From: Malania oleifera
Lineage: Eukaryota > Streptophyta > Magnoliopsida > Santalales > Ximeniaceae
Direction: 5' to 3'
Assembly: GCF_029873635.1 (NCBI RefSeq)
Contig: NC_080417.1
Span: 30,678,214 to 30,742,213 of the forward strand
Length of the DNA: 64,000 nt
In this document: one piece after another, positions 47,701 through 58,519 of the stretch
How the letters are laid out: every line of letters begins with the position of its first letter
Position numbering within the stretch: the first letter of the stretch is position 1
Position numbers and translations under genes: made by a program
The notes under the pieces: model-generated
What the model saw: the letters and a program-made list of their open reading frames with translations, nothing else
The model's database searches: none
Told to the model about the DNA's origin: nothing

Positions 47701-50700
47701 GCAAAGGCTGCTGAGGAGCTTCAGAAATGTAACAACTTTTTCCCTGACTTTTTGGTTAAGAGTAGATTGATTGATTTGATATCTGTGGAGTTGAATAGCT
47801 TGGGGGTTTTGTTCTTATGTGCAGATGATCCCAATAACGATCCAAATATTTCAGGAGATCCATATAAGACATTGTTTGTTGCTAGACTGGTAAGTAATAT
47901 CGTCCAATTTTTCATCACACTTCTATTCTCAAAATTTTGCTGATGATGACAAATGAGTTCTAACATTTGCTTGCAGAATTATGAGACAACTGAGAACAGA
48001 ATCAAAAGGGAGTTTGAGGCATATGGGCCAATCAAGCGGGTAGGTACTTTAAAGCATTCCCTGTGGGGGCTCAGGTTATTGCCTTTTGAATTCGGTAAGG
48101 GGTCCAGTTGTCTGGACTTGCCCCACCCCCCTCCCCCCTTCCCCACCAAAAAAAAAACTTATTTCCTTTTCTTTTGTGGGGTGCTTTTCCAAATAATTTT
48201 TAAAATTTTTTACTTGAATTTATATTACTCTGGAAATTTTAAAAATAAAATGTGTGCTACTTTTTTGGAACCATTTTTGCTTACATATTCATTTATATTC
48301 ACTCTTCAAACTAAATATTGTAGAAGTTTATTTAAATACATTGTCTACAACATATAAATGCTCAAGAAAACTGTTTTCTATTCCCTTGTTGATGCTTGTT
48401 ATTGTCTAGTTGGACCCTTGACGGACGTGTTTGCCTGTTGATGATTCTGAGATTCTTATTGAGTAGTTTGATTGAATGGTGTGTAACAATTGTAAAGTTA
48501 AATACTTCAATGGTAAGCATAATTAGTAATTCATCATGCATATGTATTCATCATTTTCTAAAAAGTTTGAAACAAAGAAACGATGAAATTCTTCCTGTTT
48601 TAAATGTAATTTCTGGAGGTCAGTATAAGTTTGGAAGACTGGCACAGGTATTGTTGCCTATTTGCCACTGACAGCATATCGGTTTGTTTCACTTCTCCCT
48701 TCATTGCTAACCCTCTCTTTGGTATAGGGTTTGAAACTATTCTTCAGCCTTCCATATCCTTCATTATCATTCTTGTGTCTGGTAATTGGTGCTTCTCATT
48801 GCATTTAGACAATTGATAAGTCAGTGCTAAACTGTTCTCATCTTGGTAATTCTGGACATCACATTTTGAGCATTGGTAAGCACAATTAGTGATGCATAGT
48901 GTATGGTATGCTCCGCATGTATATCAAAAGTTCTGAAAGGAGAATGGTGAGCTTCTTCCTGTTCTAAATATCATTCTTGAGGTCAATGAAAGTTTGCAAG
49001 AATAGCACAGGTATCATTTGCCTATTTGCCACTGATGCCATACGGGTTTGTTTCACTTCTCCCTTCATTGATAAGTCTCTTTGGTATAGTGGGATTTGAA
49101 ACTGTCTTTGTGGCTTGGGTATTGATCTAGTTTTATGTATAGTTAGCAATATCCCTGGTAAGGGGGGCTATTATTCTACCCGCAAATTGTTGTTTGGGTT
49201 CCACAATTTTCTACCAATTTGATTCCAAAGACAGTGCTTCACCCTGCATGACAAAGCTGAAAATTTAAGTTGAGCAAGCAGTGATGAAAATTTTGGCTTT
49301 TATAATCGTGCAACAAAAGGAGACTGACAACTTCTGTCCTTTCCCTGCACTTGGTAAAATTCGTCAGGAGTATTAGCATCTCTACCTCTCCTATTTTTAT
49401 TTACAGTACATGCATTTTTTGCTACTGAAAATCTTACAGTTGGCTTTAAAGGCTATCAAAAATCTATCAGCAGTTGAGAAGATATCTGGTATTTCCTAGA
49501 TTATTTTTTTATAACTATTTCATTTTATAAAAAAAAAAAATTCCCTGGTAAGGGGATGTTAATCTGTTCAACCACTGGTAAAATGGCCACACACATCAGT
49601 TTTTCGGGACTCTAGCAGTGGTGGTGATGCATCTCGCATGGGGGAGCTGTATTATTTGAAAGGTGAGCACGGCTAATGAGGCATAGTGCCTATCTGCCGT
49701 GCCGTTTAGGATTTTTCATTTCTAATTATCTTTCTCTTAGAAATTTTGTCCGAATTGCTGAAATTAAACATCATTTTTAAAGTTCTGCTTCCTTGGTTCA
49801 GATCTGGACCTTCTCCTGTAAGTGGTATGTTTTATCTTCTTTGAATTTCTCAGGTTCGATTAATTACTGATCAGGAGACGAACAAACCTAAAGGCTATGC
49901 TTTCATAGAGTATATGCATACTCGGGATATGAAAGGTTAGTTGGAATATGATGCATGTATTGGTTTCTCTATGACACTGTTTTTCCACCTGTGTGGGCGA
50001 GCACATGTTTCCAATCATTGCTTGTCTGTGACATGCAGCTGCATATAAACAAGCAGATGGGAGGAAGGTGGATGGCAGAAGGGTGCTTGTTGATGTTGAA
50101 CGTGGTAGGACCGTTCCAAATTGGCGACCTCGTAGACTGGGTGGTGGACTTGGAACTACCAGGGTTGGGGGTGAAGATGTAAACCAGAGGTATTCTGGGA
50201 GGTAATTCGCCTGATTGGAACATACACACACTCCTCAATGCTTGAAGAAGCTCATTAATTTTATTGCATTGACATATAATATATTTATTTGGGAATTTCA
50301 ATTGTTAACATACAAATATGAATGGCTGCATCATCATGAACAGATTAAAATGTAGAAATCCATGTAGATCTGAAAGATGAGGGATAATATTTGGTAATTG
50401 GTTAAAGAGTGTTTAAATTTTTGGAAATTATCTAAATAATTTATTTATGTTTGGGAATGCCTGTTTTGGGGAAAAAGAAGTATATGTTCCTTAAAAGATA
50501 AACTTAGGGTACGTCTGGACCAATATGACTTTGTTGACTTGTGTATTAGGAAGGGTTTAAATGATCTATTGACAAGTTGTCTATGATCTAAAAAATCCTA
50601 ATTCGCAATTATTATTTTTATTTGTACTTGATATCAACAGCTGCACCATTATGTTTCTTCTATAGGTAGCCCAAAAATGAAATTACCCCTATCAAAGTGT

Positions 50701-52390
50701 CTTCCTTTGTTCACTTTACAGAAGATTTCTAACCTAATCTAACCAGGAGACCAGCAGACGAAAAATACAAGATGCCTCAGCTATGTTGAACAATCAGACT
50801 CTCTCTTTTAGCTAAGCCTGAACAATCAGGTTATTGATTTGTATTTCTTGACTTTGGATGTTGAAATTTTGGTTAGTCTTGAAGTGAAATCCAATTGTGG
50901 GCATTTGAAAACCTTTGCATGTAATATTTTCTGAGTGCATTTGTTATCATATATATATATATTCTGAGGGCATTTTAGAATACTATCTTGTATGAACTGA
51001 TTAAATTGACTGACTTTAAATTGTTGAACAACTTACTGATGGCTGATCAGCATTTACGTGCTAAAATGTTAACATATTTATCTAAAAATTATGGATAGTG
51101 CATGGTTATTTTTTATTTAATAAGTTATTTATGTATATTTTGGAAATGTTAGTGACTGAATTGTCGTGTCGTATAGAAGAAAAGTAATATGGTTTGCTTC
51201 TTTTTTTTTTTAAATTTTTCAGGGAACAACAACAGTCAGGACCACCACGGTCTGAGGAGCCAAGGATAAGGGAAGAACGACATGGAGACCGGTTAGATTT
51301 GCATTGACTGGTTGATTGTGCACTTTAGCAATTTTCACATGTGGTATGTAGGAATGGAATGGAATGGAATCAAAAGGAATGGAATCTAATTTTTTACTTA
51401 ATCTTTTCATGCCCCAATTCAATTTTTCATTCCATTCCCTTGCAATATCCCATTCCACAAACTTAATTTGCTGATAGAGAACAGAGGGTTTGATACACAT
51501 TATAATACAACAAATGCTTGGACTCGTCTGTGGTAATTATTGATTTTCTGCACACAATTTTAAGTTGCATTTATACTAACATCCTACAAATATAAAAATT
51601 TCATTATGTTGTCCGTTTGCAAATTATTTATATCGTTGACGCCAAATGCTTATGTTTCAGTGATAGGGAAAAATCCCGAGAAAGGGGGAGAGATAGAGAA
51701 AGGGAAAAATCTCGTGAGCGCTCCCATGACAGACCAAGGGACCGTGATTATAGAGAGGATAGGCACCACAGAGACCGTGACAAGAATAGAGACAGAGACA
51801 GAGACAGAGGTCGAGATCGTGACCGGGCACGTGATCGAGGTCGGGATCGGGGTCGTGATTATGAGCGTGACCGAGAGAGAGACCGGGGTCGGGATCGGGA
51901 TCGTGATCGTGACCGCGATCGTGAACGTCCTCGTGAGAGGGAGAGGGAGAAGGATAGGGATAGGGATAGGGACTATGAAGTTGGAGAAGTTGACCATGAC
52001 CGTGGGCGCTCCCGTGAGAGAGATTCTGACTACGACCGTGTGGAGTCAAAACATGATCGAGACCGGCATGGTGATAAGGAGCGGGAGTATGAGCATGGTG
52101 AGGCAGAGGATGATCCAGCTTGGTATGAGCATGGGCATCAGCGGCAAGATCCTGAACATGATCATGAGCACTATGAGCACCGTGTAGGTCGGGGACAGTA
52201 TGATCATCTGGATGCCCAGGCTAATCATGACCGTTACGATGATTTTCCCGATCGTGGTAATGATCGATATGATCAGATGGAGGACGACAATTACCAATAT
52301 GATCATGGAGCATCTGAGCAACATGAAAGGGGGAAAACCCGAGACATGGAGCGTGAATACCAGCGTTCAGAAAGGTCCCTTTCTCACTGA
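44723..52390 (+). CDS. U1-70K: U1 small nuclear ribonucleoprotein 70 kDa (U1-70K), ten coding exons, complete
   Basis: Exons: 44723-44827, 45334-45448, 45541-45620, 47653-47728, 47825-47889, 47977-48039, 49854-49935, 50039-50201, 51223-51291, 51661-52390. All junctions are GT..AG and phases fit, giving 515 codons. The start [14 protein letters not shown], the [31 protein letters not shown] and [19 protein letters not shown] blocks, and the RRM (RNP2 LFVARL near residues 142-147, RNP1 KGYAFIEY near 181-188) identify it. [20 protein letters not shown] and [14 protein letters not shown] follow. Residues from about 273 are Arg/Glu/Asp-rich, the domain that binds SR proteins. The protein binds U1 snRNA stem-loop I and defines 5' splice sites in the nucleus. 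It is longer than the Arabidopsis protein (about 427 residues) because of this tail. Intron 6 (1.8 kb) corresponds to the intron retained in some Arabidopsis U1-70K transcripts. Confidence 0.96.
46766..47517 (+). mobile_element. 5'-truncated L1-type LINE in U1-70K intron 3
   Basis: The insert is flanked by the 12-bp direct repeat ATGAGCAAGTAG (46754-46765 and 47518-47529). It ends with the LINE-typical CCCCACTTAGTGGGACTAAGG followed by a (TTG)n tail. It encodes only the end of ORF2. It lies in the same orientation as the gene, more than 100 bp from exon 4. Confidence 0.92.
46773..47471 (+). pseudogene. LINE ORF2 C-terminal fragment (reverse-transcriptase-like)
   Basis: A continuous 232-codon frame carries [23 protein letters not shown], the block [29 protein letters not shown] and GHLQRRP, which are standard in the 3' part of plant non-LTR retrotransposon ORF2. 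The catalytic FADD-type part and endonuclease are missing through 5' truncation. It stays open in frame, suggesting a fairly young insertion, but the fragment has no activity of its own. Confidence 0.9.
48511..49110. repeat. Tandem duplication of about 240 bp inside U1-70K intron 6
   Basis: Copy A (about 48511-48752) and copy B (about 48873-49110) share GGTAAGCA(T/C)AATTAGT, then TTCTTCCTGTT, TGGCACAGGTAT or TAGCACAGGTAT, TTGCCTATTTGCCACTGA, GTTTGTTTCACTTCTCCC and CTTTGGTATAG. Spacing is about 362 bp. Both copies carry sequences resembling splice donors and acceptors. Confidence 0.85.
51350..51465. repeat. Short fold-back repeat in U1-70K intron 9
   Basis: GGAATGGAATGGAATGGAAT near 51352 is matched in inverted form by TTCCATTCCC and CCCATTCCAC near 51429-51460, enclosing an AT-rich core. 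It resembles a small MITE or a stem-loop. No target duplication is evident. Confidence 0.5.
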
Positions 52391-52650
52391 GTATGATCAC
52401 TAAGAATGCAAGTTCATGGTAATGTGTGCTTGCTGCTGTTCTGTCAAGATCATTTAGGTCTGGAAAGTTTTATTTTGGTTCTTTTTCACATGAAAACTGA
52501 AAACTTGCTGCATTTCTCTGCCCAGGTGAGCTTTTCATTTTACATGATGGAATGCAGGGTTGTGATTTGGTCAAGCTCCGGGAGCTGTTTGCAGCTATTG
52601 CATTTCATTTTTGCTTTTGGTTTTTATTAAAACCTATATTGTGTTTAAGA
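52391..52650 (+). other. 3' untranslated region of U1-70K (inferred)
   Basis: T-rich sequence after the stop with a possible poly(A) signal ATTAAA at about 52626. The actual cleavage point is unknown. Confidence 0.45.
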
Positions 52651-54924
52651 ACTGTGTTGTGCTTTTCACCAATTAAGGATGCCTGTGTGTGAGAATGTTG
52701 TACCTTTTCTAGTATCCTGAATGAACCTTGGTGCTAATTTTGCTGAATGCTGTTTAGGCCTCTGCAATTTTGTTAACTGTTGTTGGAAAGGATGTAACGT
52801 TGGACCATGCAATGTTTGCTTCACTTTTACGATGTGTTTGGAGGCATAGATTTCGGACTTTGGATTTGAATTTTGGGAGGATTTAGACAAATTTCAATAC
52901 ACTTTTACATTACATCTCATCTAAATCCAATATAACTCCAAATTCAAGGCTTTTCAAATATAGGGTTATTACACTTCCAAATTCACAGAGGCGGCAGTAG
53001 ATAGTCCCGCTGTGTTTGGTTGCATGGATTTTTAGATTTGGATTTGAATTTGTGTGGGTTAGGAGAAATTCAAGTATTACATTTGGTTTAAATCCACAGA
53101 TATGCAAATCCAGGCCACTTTCCAAGCACAGGGATAGAAAATATTTAGTAATTAGGTAGGACATTGTGTATGGATGATCGTTTCTGATTTCGGGAATTCA
53201 AGTAAAGATTTGTTATGCGCCCAAACCCTCGTGCATATTGTCCTGCCAGGGGGTTTATTTTGTAAGCAATGGTTTCATCTATGTGCTATGCAATTAAATT
53301 GACTCGTATAGAATTTGTTGTTGAAAATTATTTGCGATTTTTTTTCTCATTATTATAGAAGATATTTGAATACTGTGTTACCTTTCGATGTATAGCGGAG
53401 TTTACAATCGAGTATATAAATGCATGACAATTCCCACAGGTACTCGTCATTTTTCTTTTTGATCTATGAATTCTTCTCTTTTGCCTAAAAAAAAACTGTT
53501 CAATTAATCTATTTGAATTTGAAGAACATCCACCTATTTTCCTTTTGATTAATGAATTCTTTCTTTTAAGTAATACTTTTCAAACATTTTTAATTCTTTT
53601 GATTGCGAATGTATTTTTATCTCAGTATTTATAGATTAAAATATGATGCATTTCAGCTTATACGTATATGCAATTGCAAACAAAGCCTTAAAGATTCCAT
53701 AGTGGGGTGGTAGGGTTAATTGCATGAATCCTTTTTCATTAATACGTTCATTATAAGTTATTTTATGTCTATCTTTATCCCTTTTATCGTCTCTCTCAGT
53801 AATAAATTTGTTAAATTTGTTCTTCTTCAATGGGGTGCAAGTGTTCAAACCATGTGAGTCATCATCCTTCCCTTATCTTCTATTGGAGTCATGCCTAATT
53901 TATAATGAATGTGTTTATTTTTTAATTTATCTTTTAATGTTATATTATTTAAATATTTTTATTTTAATAGTTTTAACTTTTTGGATATAGTTGTTTTTGT
54001 AGTTGCCTAACATTTTAATTCATCTAGTATAATTGGTCTCATAGTTATGCCATGTAATTTTTTTTTCCTTAACTTTAAGAATAGTTATGCCATGTAATTC
54101 ACTTAATATATATAGGTAACTTTAATTCATCTGGTTTAATTCAATGCATTTTGCTTTAATCTTATGCATTACATTTTTAACATGATAGAATATATATACA
54201 AATACAAATACAAATATAATTTTTTCTCATATTATGGGCAGTTTTTGCCTTGCATCTATGATTGAGGACTAGCTTTTTACTCTCCAAACGAAGGAAACTG
54301 TTTCTCCAAAGATAAAAATAAAACTTTACGTATGTATATTAAGTGAATTAAATGGTTTCTAGTAATAGAAGTGCATCATTATATATTCTTAATATTTCAG
54401 TGATTAAAACATGAGATATCTTGAAAATTTTGAATTCAAATTTTGAGAGTAATAAAGAGATATAAAGCTTTCTTTCATTATATAATTCAAGTTCAGTATG
54501 AGCTTTTAATTGATTAAAAAAAAAGTAAAAAGCAAAATTAATCAGCTCGTTTTGTTTGATAATTTATTTACCGTCCAAATAAATTAAAGGGGGCCTGAAT
54601 GCAATAATATGATATAGGAAAATGGGCTCAAACCAAAATTTAGACCTACTAGCTGCTGCTTTCATTCTGTGCTACGTGGGCTGCCAACTGGCCATCCTCT
54701 TTGAGGCCCATATAACTATTTATCTCTGCAGCCATTGTACCTGCGGCAATAACAACGACATCCCATTGGAAACCTCAACTCCTGCAAACCATAGCCTTAA
54801 TGCCAAACAGCCCTTAAAGCACAATGAAAACTCTATTGAACACATACTGCCATGAAACTCTCAAGCCTATGGCTATGGCAAAAATAACAAAATCGTCTTC
54901 TTCATCACTCATTTTGTAATTCAG
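52651..54924. other. Intergenic AT-rich sequence, with two small MITE-like repeats
   Basis: No convincing gene. A 77-codon open frame at 54622-54855 is locally richer in G+C but has no recognisable motif. MITE-like repeats lie at 52832-53131. Confidence 0.55.
52832..53131. mobile_element. Two related MITE-like repeats of about 120-140 bp
   Basis: The second, 53010-53131, starts CTGTGTTTGGTTGC and ends CTTTCCAAGCACAG, an inverted repeat. The first, about 52832-52972, starts ATGTGTTTGGAGG and ends with TTTTCAAATATAG, the same end with several G-to-A or C-to-T changes. Both have TTTGGATTTGAATTT in their left half. Target duplications are not clear, so the superfamily is left open. Confidence 0.5.
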
Positions 54925-55231
54925 TGTTATTTCTTTGTCCCACGTGAAAAGTTTTTTAAAACTTTCATTTTGAAGCTATATAAGGAGCTTCTCTCACCAT
55001 TTGTAATCATACCTTTCGTTTGTAAAGTTATAAATAGTATTTGTACTTTAAGGTATTCCTACTTTGCTTAAGATGTTTTTTTTTAAAGTAGTGGATTAAT
55101 TGTCGGTATCCGAAGACGTAGGTAATTCTGTATCGAATCTCGTAAATTCTTATGTTGTTCTTTATTGGTGTCTTTTATTGTTAGTTTTTATTGTATTGGT
55201 ATTTGACACAAGTGGGATGTCCAGTATAACA
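54925..55231 (+). repeat. Copia-3 5' LTR
   Basis: A 307-bp LTR related to those of copia-2 (shared TTTGTCCCAC, TATATAAGGAGC-type TATA region near 54980, GTGGATTAATTGTCGG, GAAGACGTAGGTAATTCTGT), with deletions relative to it. Confidence 0.82.
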
Positions 55232-55494
55232 ATTGGTTTTAGAGTTGGGTTGAATAGTGCTGATATGAATGTGTTTCTCTATTAGGATTCTTGATTCCAT
55301 TTTTTATGCCTAAAAAGACCTTATCTAAGCGAGTGTTCAGAAACTATTACGACTTAATCATTCCCTGGAGGTCAGCCTGATCAAAGTGGAATTTCATAAA
55401 ATATACAGAGTAGACACACTTGGGATAAGTTCGGTACTATTCATCCTAAGCCTTCTGTTCTCTTGATTTGCTATTAGATATATAGTTTTGAAAG

Positions 55495-57067
55495 ATGGCA
55501 TCTGCAGCAGTAGAAGAAACTCTATGCACACGAACTCCAACCCCAACAGCTTTGTCATCATCTTCAAAAACGATAGCTAATGCTTAGTTTGAGGTAGAAA
55601 AATTTGATGGTACCAGTAATTTTGATATGCGACAATGTGAGGCAACGGACATCCTGTACCAGCAGGAATTAGATATTGCTTTGGATAATAAACTAGAGGA
55701 CATAGATTACAAAGATTAGGAAAAGATCAATCGTCAAGCATGTGGTACAATTCGTTTATGTCTCACTAAAAATCAAAAATATTATGTTATGAGAGAGAAA
55801 TCTATAAAGAAATTGTAAAAGATATTGGATTATACATTTATGACCAAAAGTCTAAAAAATTGACTGTATTTGACAAAGAAATTGTTTTGCTTCCAGTATC
55901 AACCAGGAATTTCTATAAATGAACACATAAATGATTTCAATAAAATTTTGGTTGAATTGTTGAATTTGGATGAAAAGGTCAAAAATGAGGACAATGCCTT
56001 ATTGTTACTGAATTCTTTTCCTAATGATTATGAACATCTCACCACCACTTTATTGTATGGGAATGATAAAGTTACTTTTGATATTGTTTGTACTGCATTG
56101 ATTAATGATGATTAAAGAAAAATTATCAGAAGATCCATAAGGAAACAGTAGTAAAAGCACTGAAAATAAGGGGACGTTCTCAGAGTTGTAAACTTGGAAG
56201 GAGTAAATATCGAAGGAAACCTACTAAAGATGAATACACTTTTTGTTATGAGAAAAGACATTGAAAGAAAAATTGTCCTAAATTGCCGCAAAAGAATAAG
56301 GGTAGAGCATATTCTAATGCCTATATAGACAAGCGTGATGGAAGAGAGTCAGATTTTTTTTCTTGTTGGAATATCTTCGACACTAATATGGTGAGTAAAT
56401 TTTAGATTCTATTGTTCCTATCACATGTGTCTGAATTAGGAATAATTTTCTAATTTTGAAAAATTAGGTGGTGGGGTTGTTTTTATGGGAATTGATAATA
56501 TCTGTAAAACAACTAGAATATGTTCAATATAGTTAAAATGTCAATATGAAATTGTTAAAACCTTGACTGATGTAAGATATGTCTAAGCCTAAAGAAAAAT
56601 CATATCTTATTGGATGTCTTAGAATCTAAAGAGCTCACTATTACTTTGAAATATTGAACTTCAAAGGTTGCGTTTGTGGTAATGAATGGTATTAGGAAAA
56701 ATAACTTGTATTATTTTTAAGGTAGTATAGTTATTAACTCCGCAACTGTTGTTTCTGAGAAAGGTGCAGGTTTAGATACAACTAGGTTATGTCATATGCG
56801 ATTAGCACATGCATGTGAAAAATCTTTGTGACAATTGGTTAAGCGAGGTTTGTTGAAGGATGCAAAGGTATATAAACTTGAATTTTGTAAGCATTGTATT
56901 ATGGAAAATAGACAAGAGTGAAATTTGGCACTACAACCGATCAGACTGAATGTATTTTAAACTACATCCACACAAATGTATGAGGGCCTACCAAAACTGC
57001 TTCATTGGGTGGTATGCATTATTTTGTCACTTTTGTTGACGATTTTTACCAAAAGAGTTTGGGTGTA
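55495..57067 (+). pseudogene. Copia-3 gag-protease-integrase remnant, first segment
   Basis: It starts MASAAVEETL at 55495. Stops lie near 55585 and 55717. The open gag stretch at 55870-56115 (YQPGISINEHINDFNK) matches copia-2. Knuckle, protease and GAG-pre-integrase regions can be followed by similarity only, with many stops and small deletions. The last readable part, FVTFVDDF near 57030, is the start of the integrase core, cut by copia-4. Confidence 0.82.
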
Positions 57068-57238
57068 TGTAGGATTTATATCCCAAAGGAAATGTCCCAC
57101 ATGAATGATATGGGTCTCACATGTAGGATATGTGTCCCATATGATAAGGATATGAATTAATGGTTGTATGGGTTAACTAAAGGGTTAGCTTATTTAATAT
57201 GAGTAATTATTGGTGGAAGTTTGAAGAGATTCCCATAC

Positions 57239-57289
<51 letters not shown>

Positions 57290-57717
57290 CTACTATTATG
57301 GGGAGTAGCTATAATGGCATTCTATACATCAAGCTAAGCTCTAAGAGTAGGTAAAGAGAGCTAAAGAAGAGAGAGGAAAAGTTAAGCTCATTAGATCTAA
57401 GAGGTTAGTTACATGGTGATGTTAGCTGCAAAGAAAAGATAAAAAGAAAGGGATTGTCCTCTCTCTGCCTCTACTTCTCTAATCCTCAGGAGATCCCATA
57501 AATCTGGTGAAGGAAGGAAAGAGAAAGAGGAAAAGTGGAAGAAACGATTTCTTCCGATTCTCCGGGTGTTCTTCTCGATAGGTTCGATATGGCCAATTCC
57601 GATATGTAAAGTTTATAATTTATGATTTATTTATTTTCCTACATAAAGGTTATTGATATGAAGTTCGTGATAATTAAAGATCCTTGGCTGCAATATATTT
57701 ATGAAAATTTTCTTACA
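57068..57717 (+). repeat. Copia-4 5' LTR
   Basis: A 650-bp LTR with an (AT)n tract near 57243-57287 and a leader ending TTCTTACA just before the primer-binding site. Confidence 0.93.
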
Positions 57718-57732
57718 TATGGTATCAGAGCC

Positions 57733-58519
57733 ATGTTGGAATTATCATGAACTTCTTTCATATAAAGATCGCTTATGGTTATTTTGTTCGATCTTATTAT
57801 GGTTTTATGGTTCAAATTTGTGGGTATAATGTTTACTGGAATCAAACTGAAAATATATGTGATATTTGATGGATTTATGGGATTTTTGTTGATTTAAAAC
57901 TTTTATTACATGTGGACCGTTGATGGTTTTCCCCTATATAGTGATATCAAAGTAGGACTGCTGAATGATATGCATGCAAATAATTTTATTATAACTTGAT
58001 TAGTAAAGGAACACTCATATGTTATGCATGCATAAATTAGAGAATTTTACATGAAAGTAAGTTAGTAAAATTCTTATATTGAGGAATTGATTATCTGCTG
58101 TAAATTATGAATAAATTTTGTTGAATAAGGAATCAATCAATGTTTCTATTATGGTTAGCATATTGTCACCAAAGTGATCTTGCTAAGAAAAGTTGTAAAC
58201 GTTGATTGAAATATAACCTAGCAAAGAATAATAACAGAATGATTATTTGAATATTATGGCTGGCCCAAAGATGCACCAACTTTCAAATAATCATTTATTT
58301 AATTAGGATAATTAAAGAATGATAGTGAGATTGGGATGTCTGCCCAAAGGTGACAGACCAATCAAACTTTATGAAGGTTATCAATTATGTCTTGATGAAT
58401 GAAAATTACCAGTAAGTGTAAGGATTAGTATATTGCATAAGTTGATCCAAAGATTGAACGCAATTTACTAATGAAATGTTCTAAACTCAAAGCATTAATG
58501 TAGTGAGCATTTTGTGTTA
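57733..58519 (+). other. Copia-4 untranslated leader
   Basis: AT-rich sequence between the primer-binding site and gag, no coding content. Length is typical for the leader of such elements. Confidence 0.7.

Larger units (their letters stand above)
54925..57067 (+). mobile_element. Copia-3: left part of a Ty1/copia element of the copia-2 family
   Basis: The LTR 54925-55231 starts TGTTATTTCTTTGTCCCAC and ends GTATAACA, followed by a mutated primer-binding site (TTGGTTTTAGAG). The body follows copia-2 closely from gag to the first part of integrase but is more decayed. At 57067 it is interrupted by copia-4, and it resumes at 63674. Its right end lies beyond the window. Confidence 0.88.

Noticed and set aside
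51650..52049. Minus-strand frames opposite the last U1-70K exon
   Set aside because: Shadows of the CG-rich Arg/Asp codon repeats; the plus strand is the supported gene.
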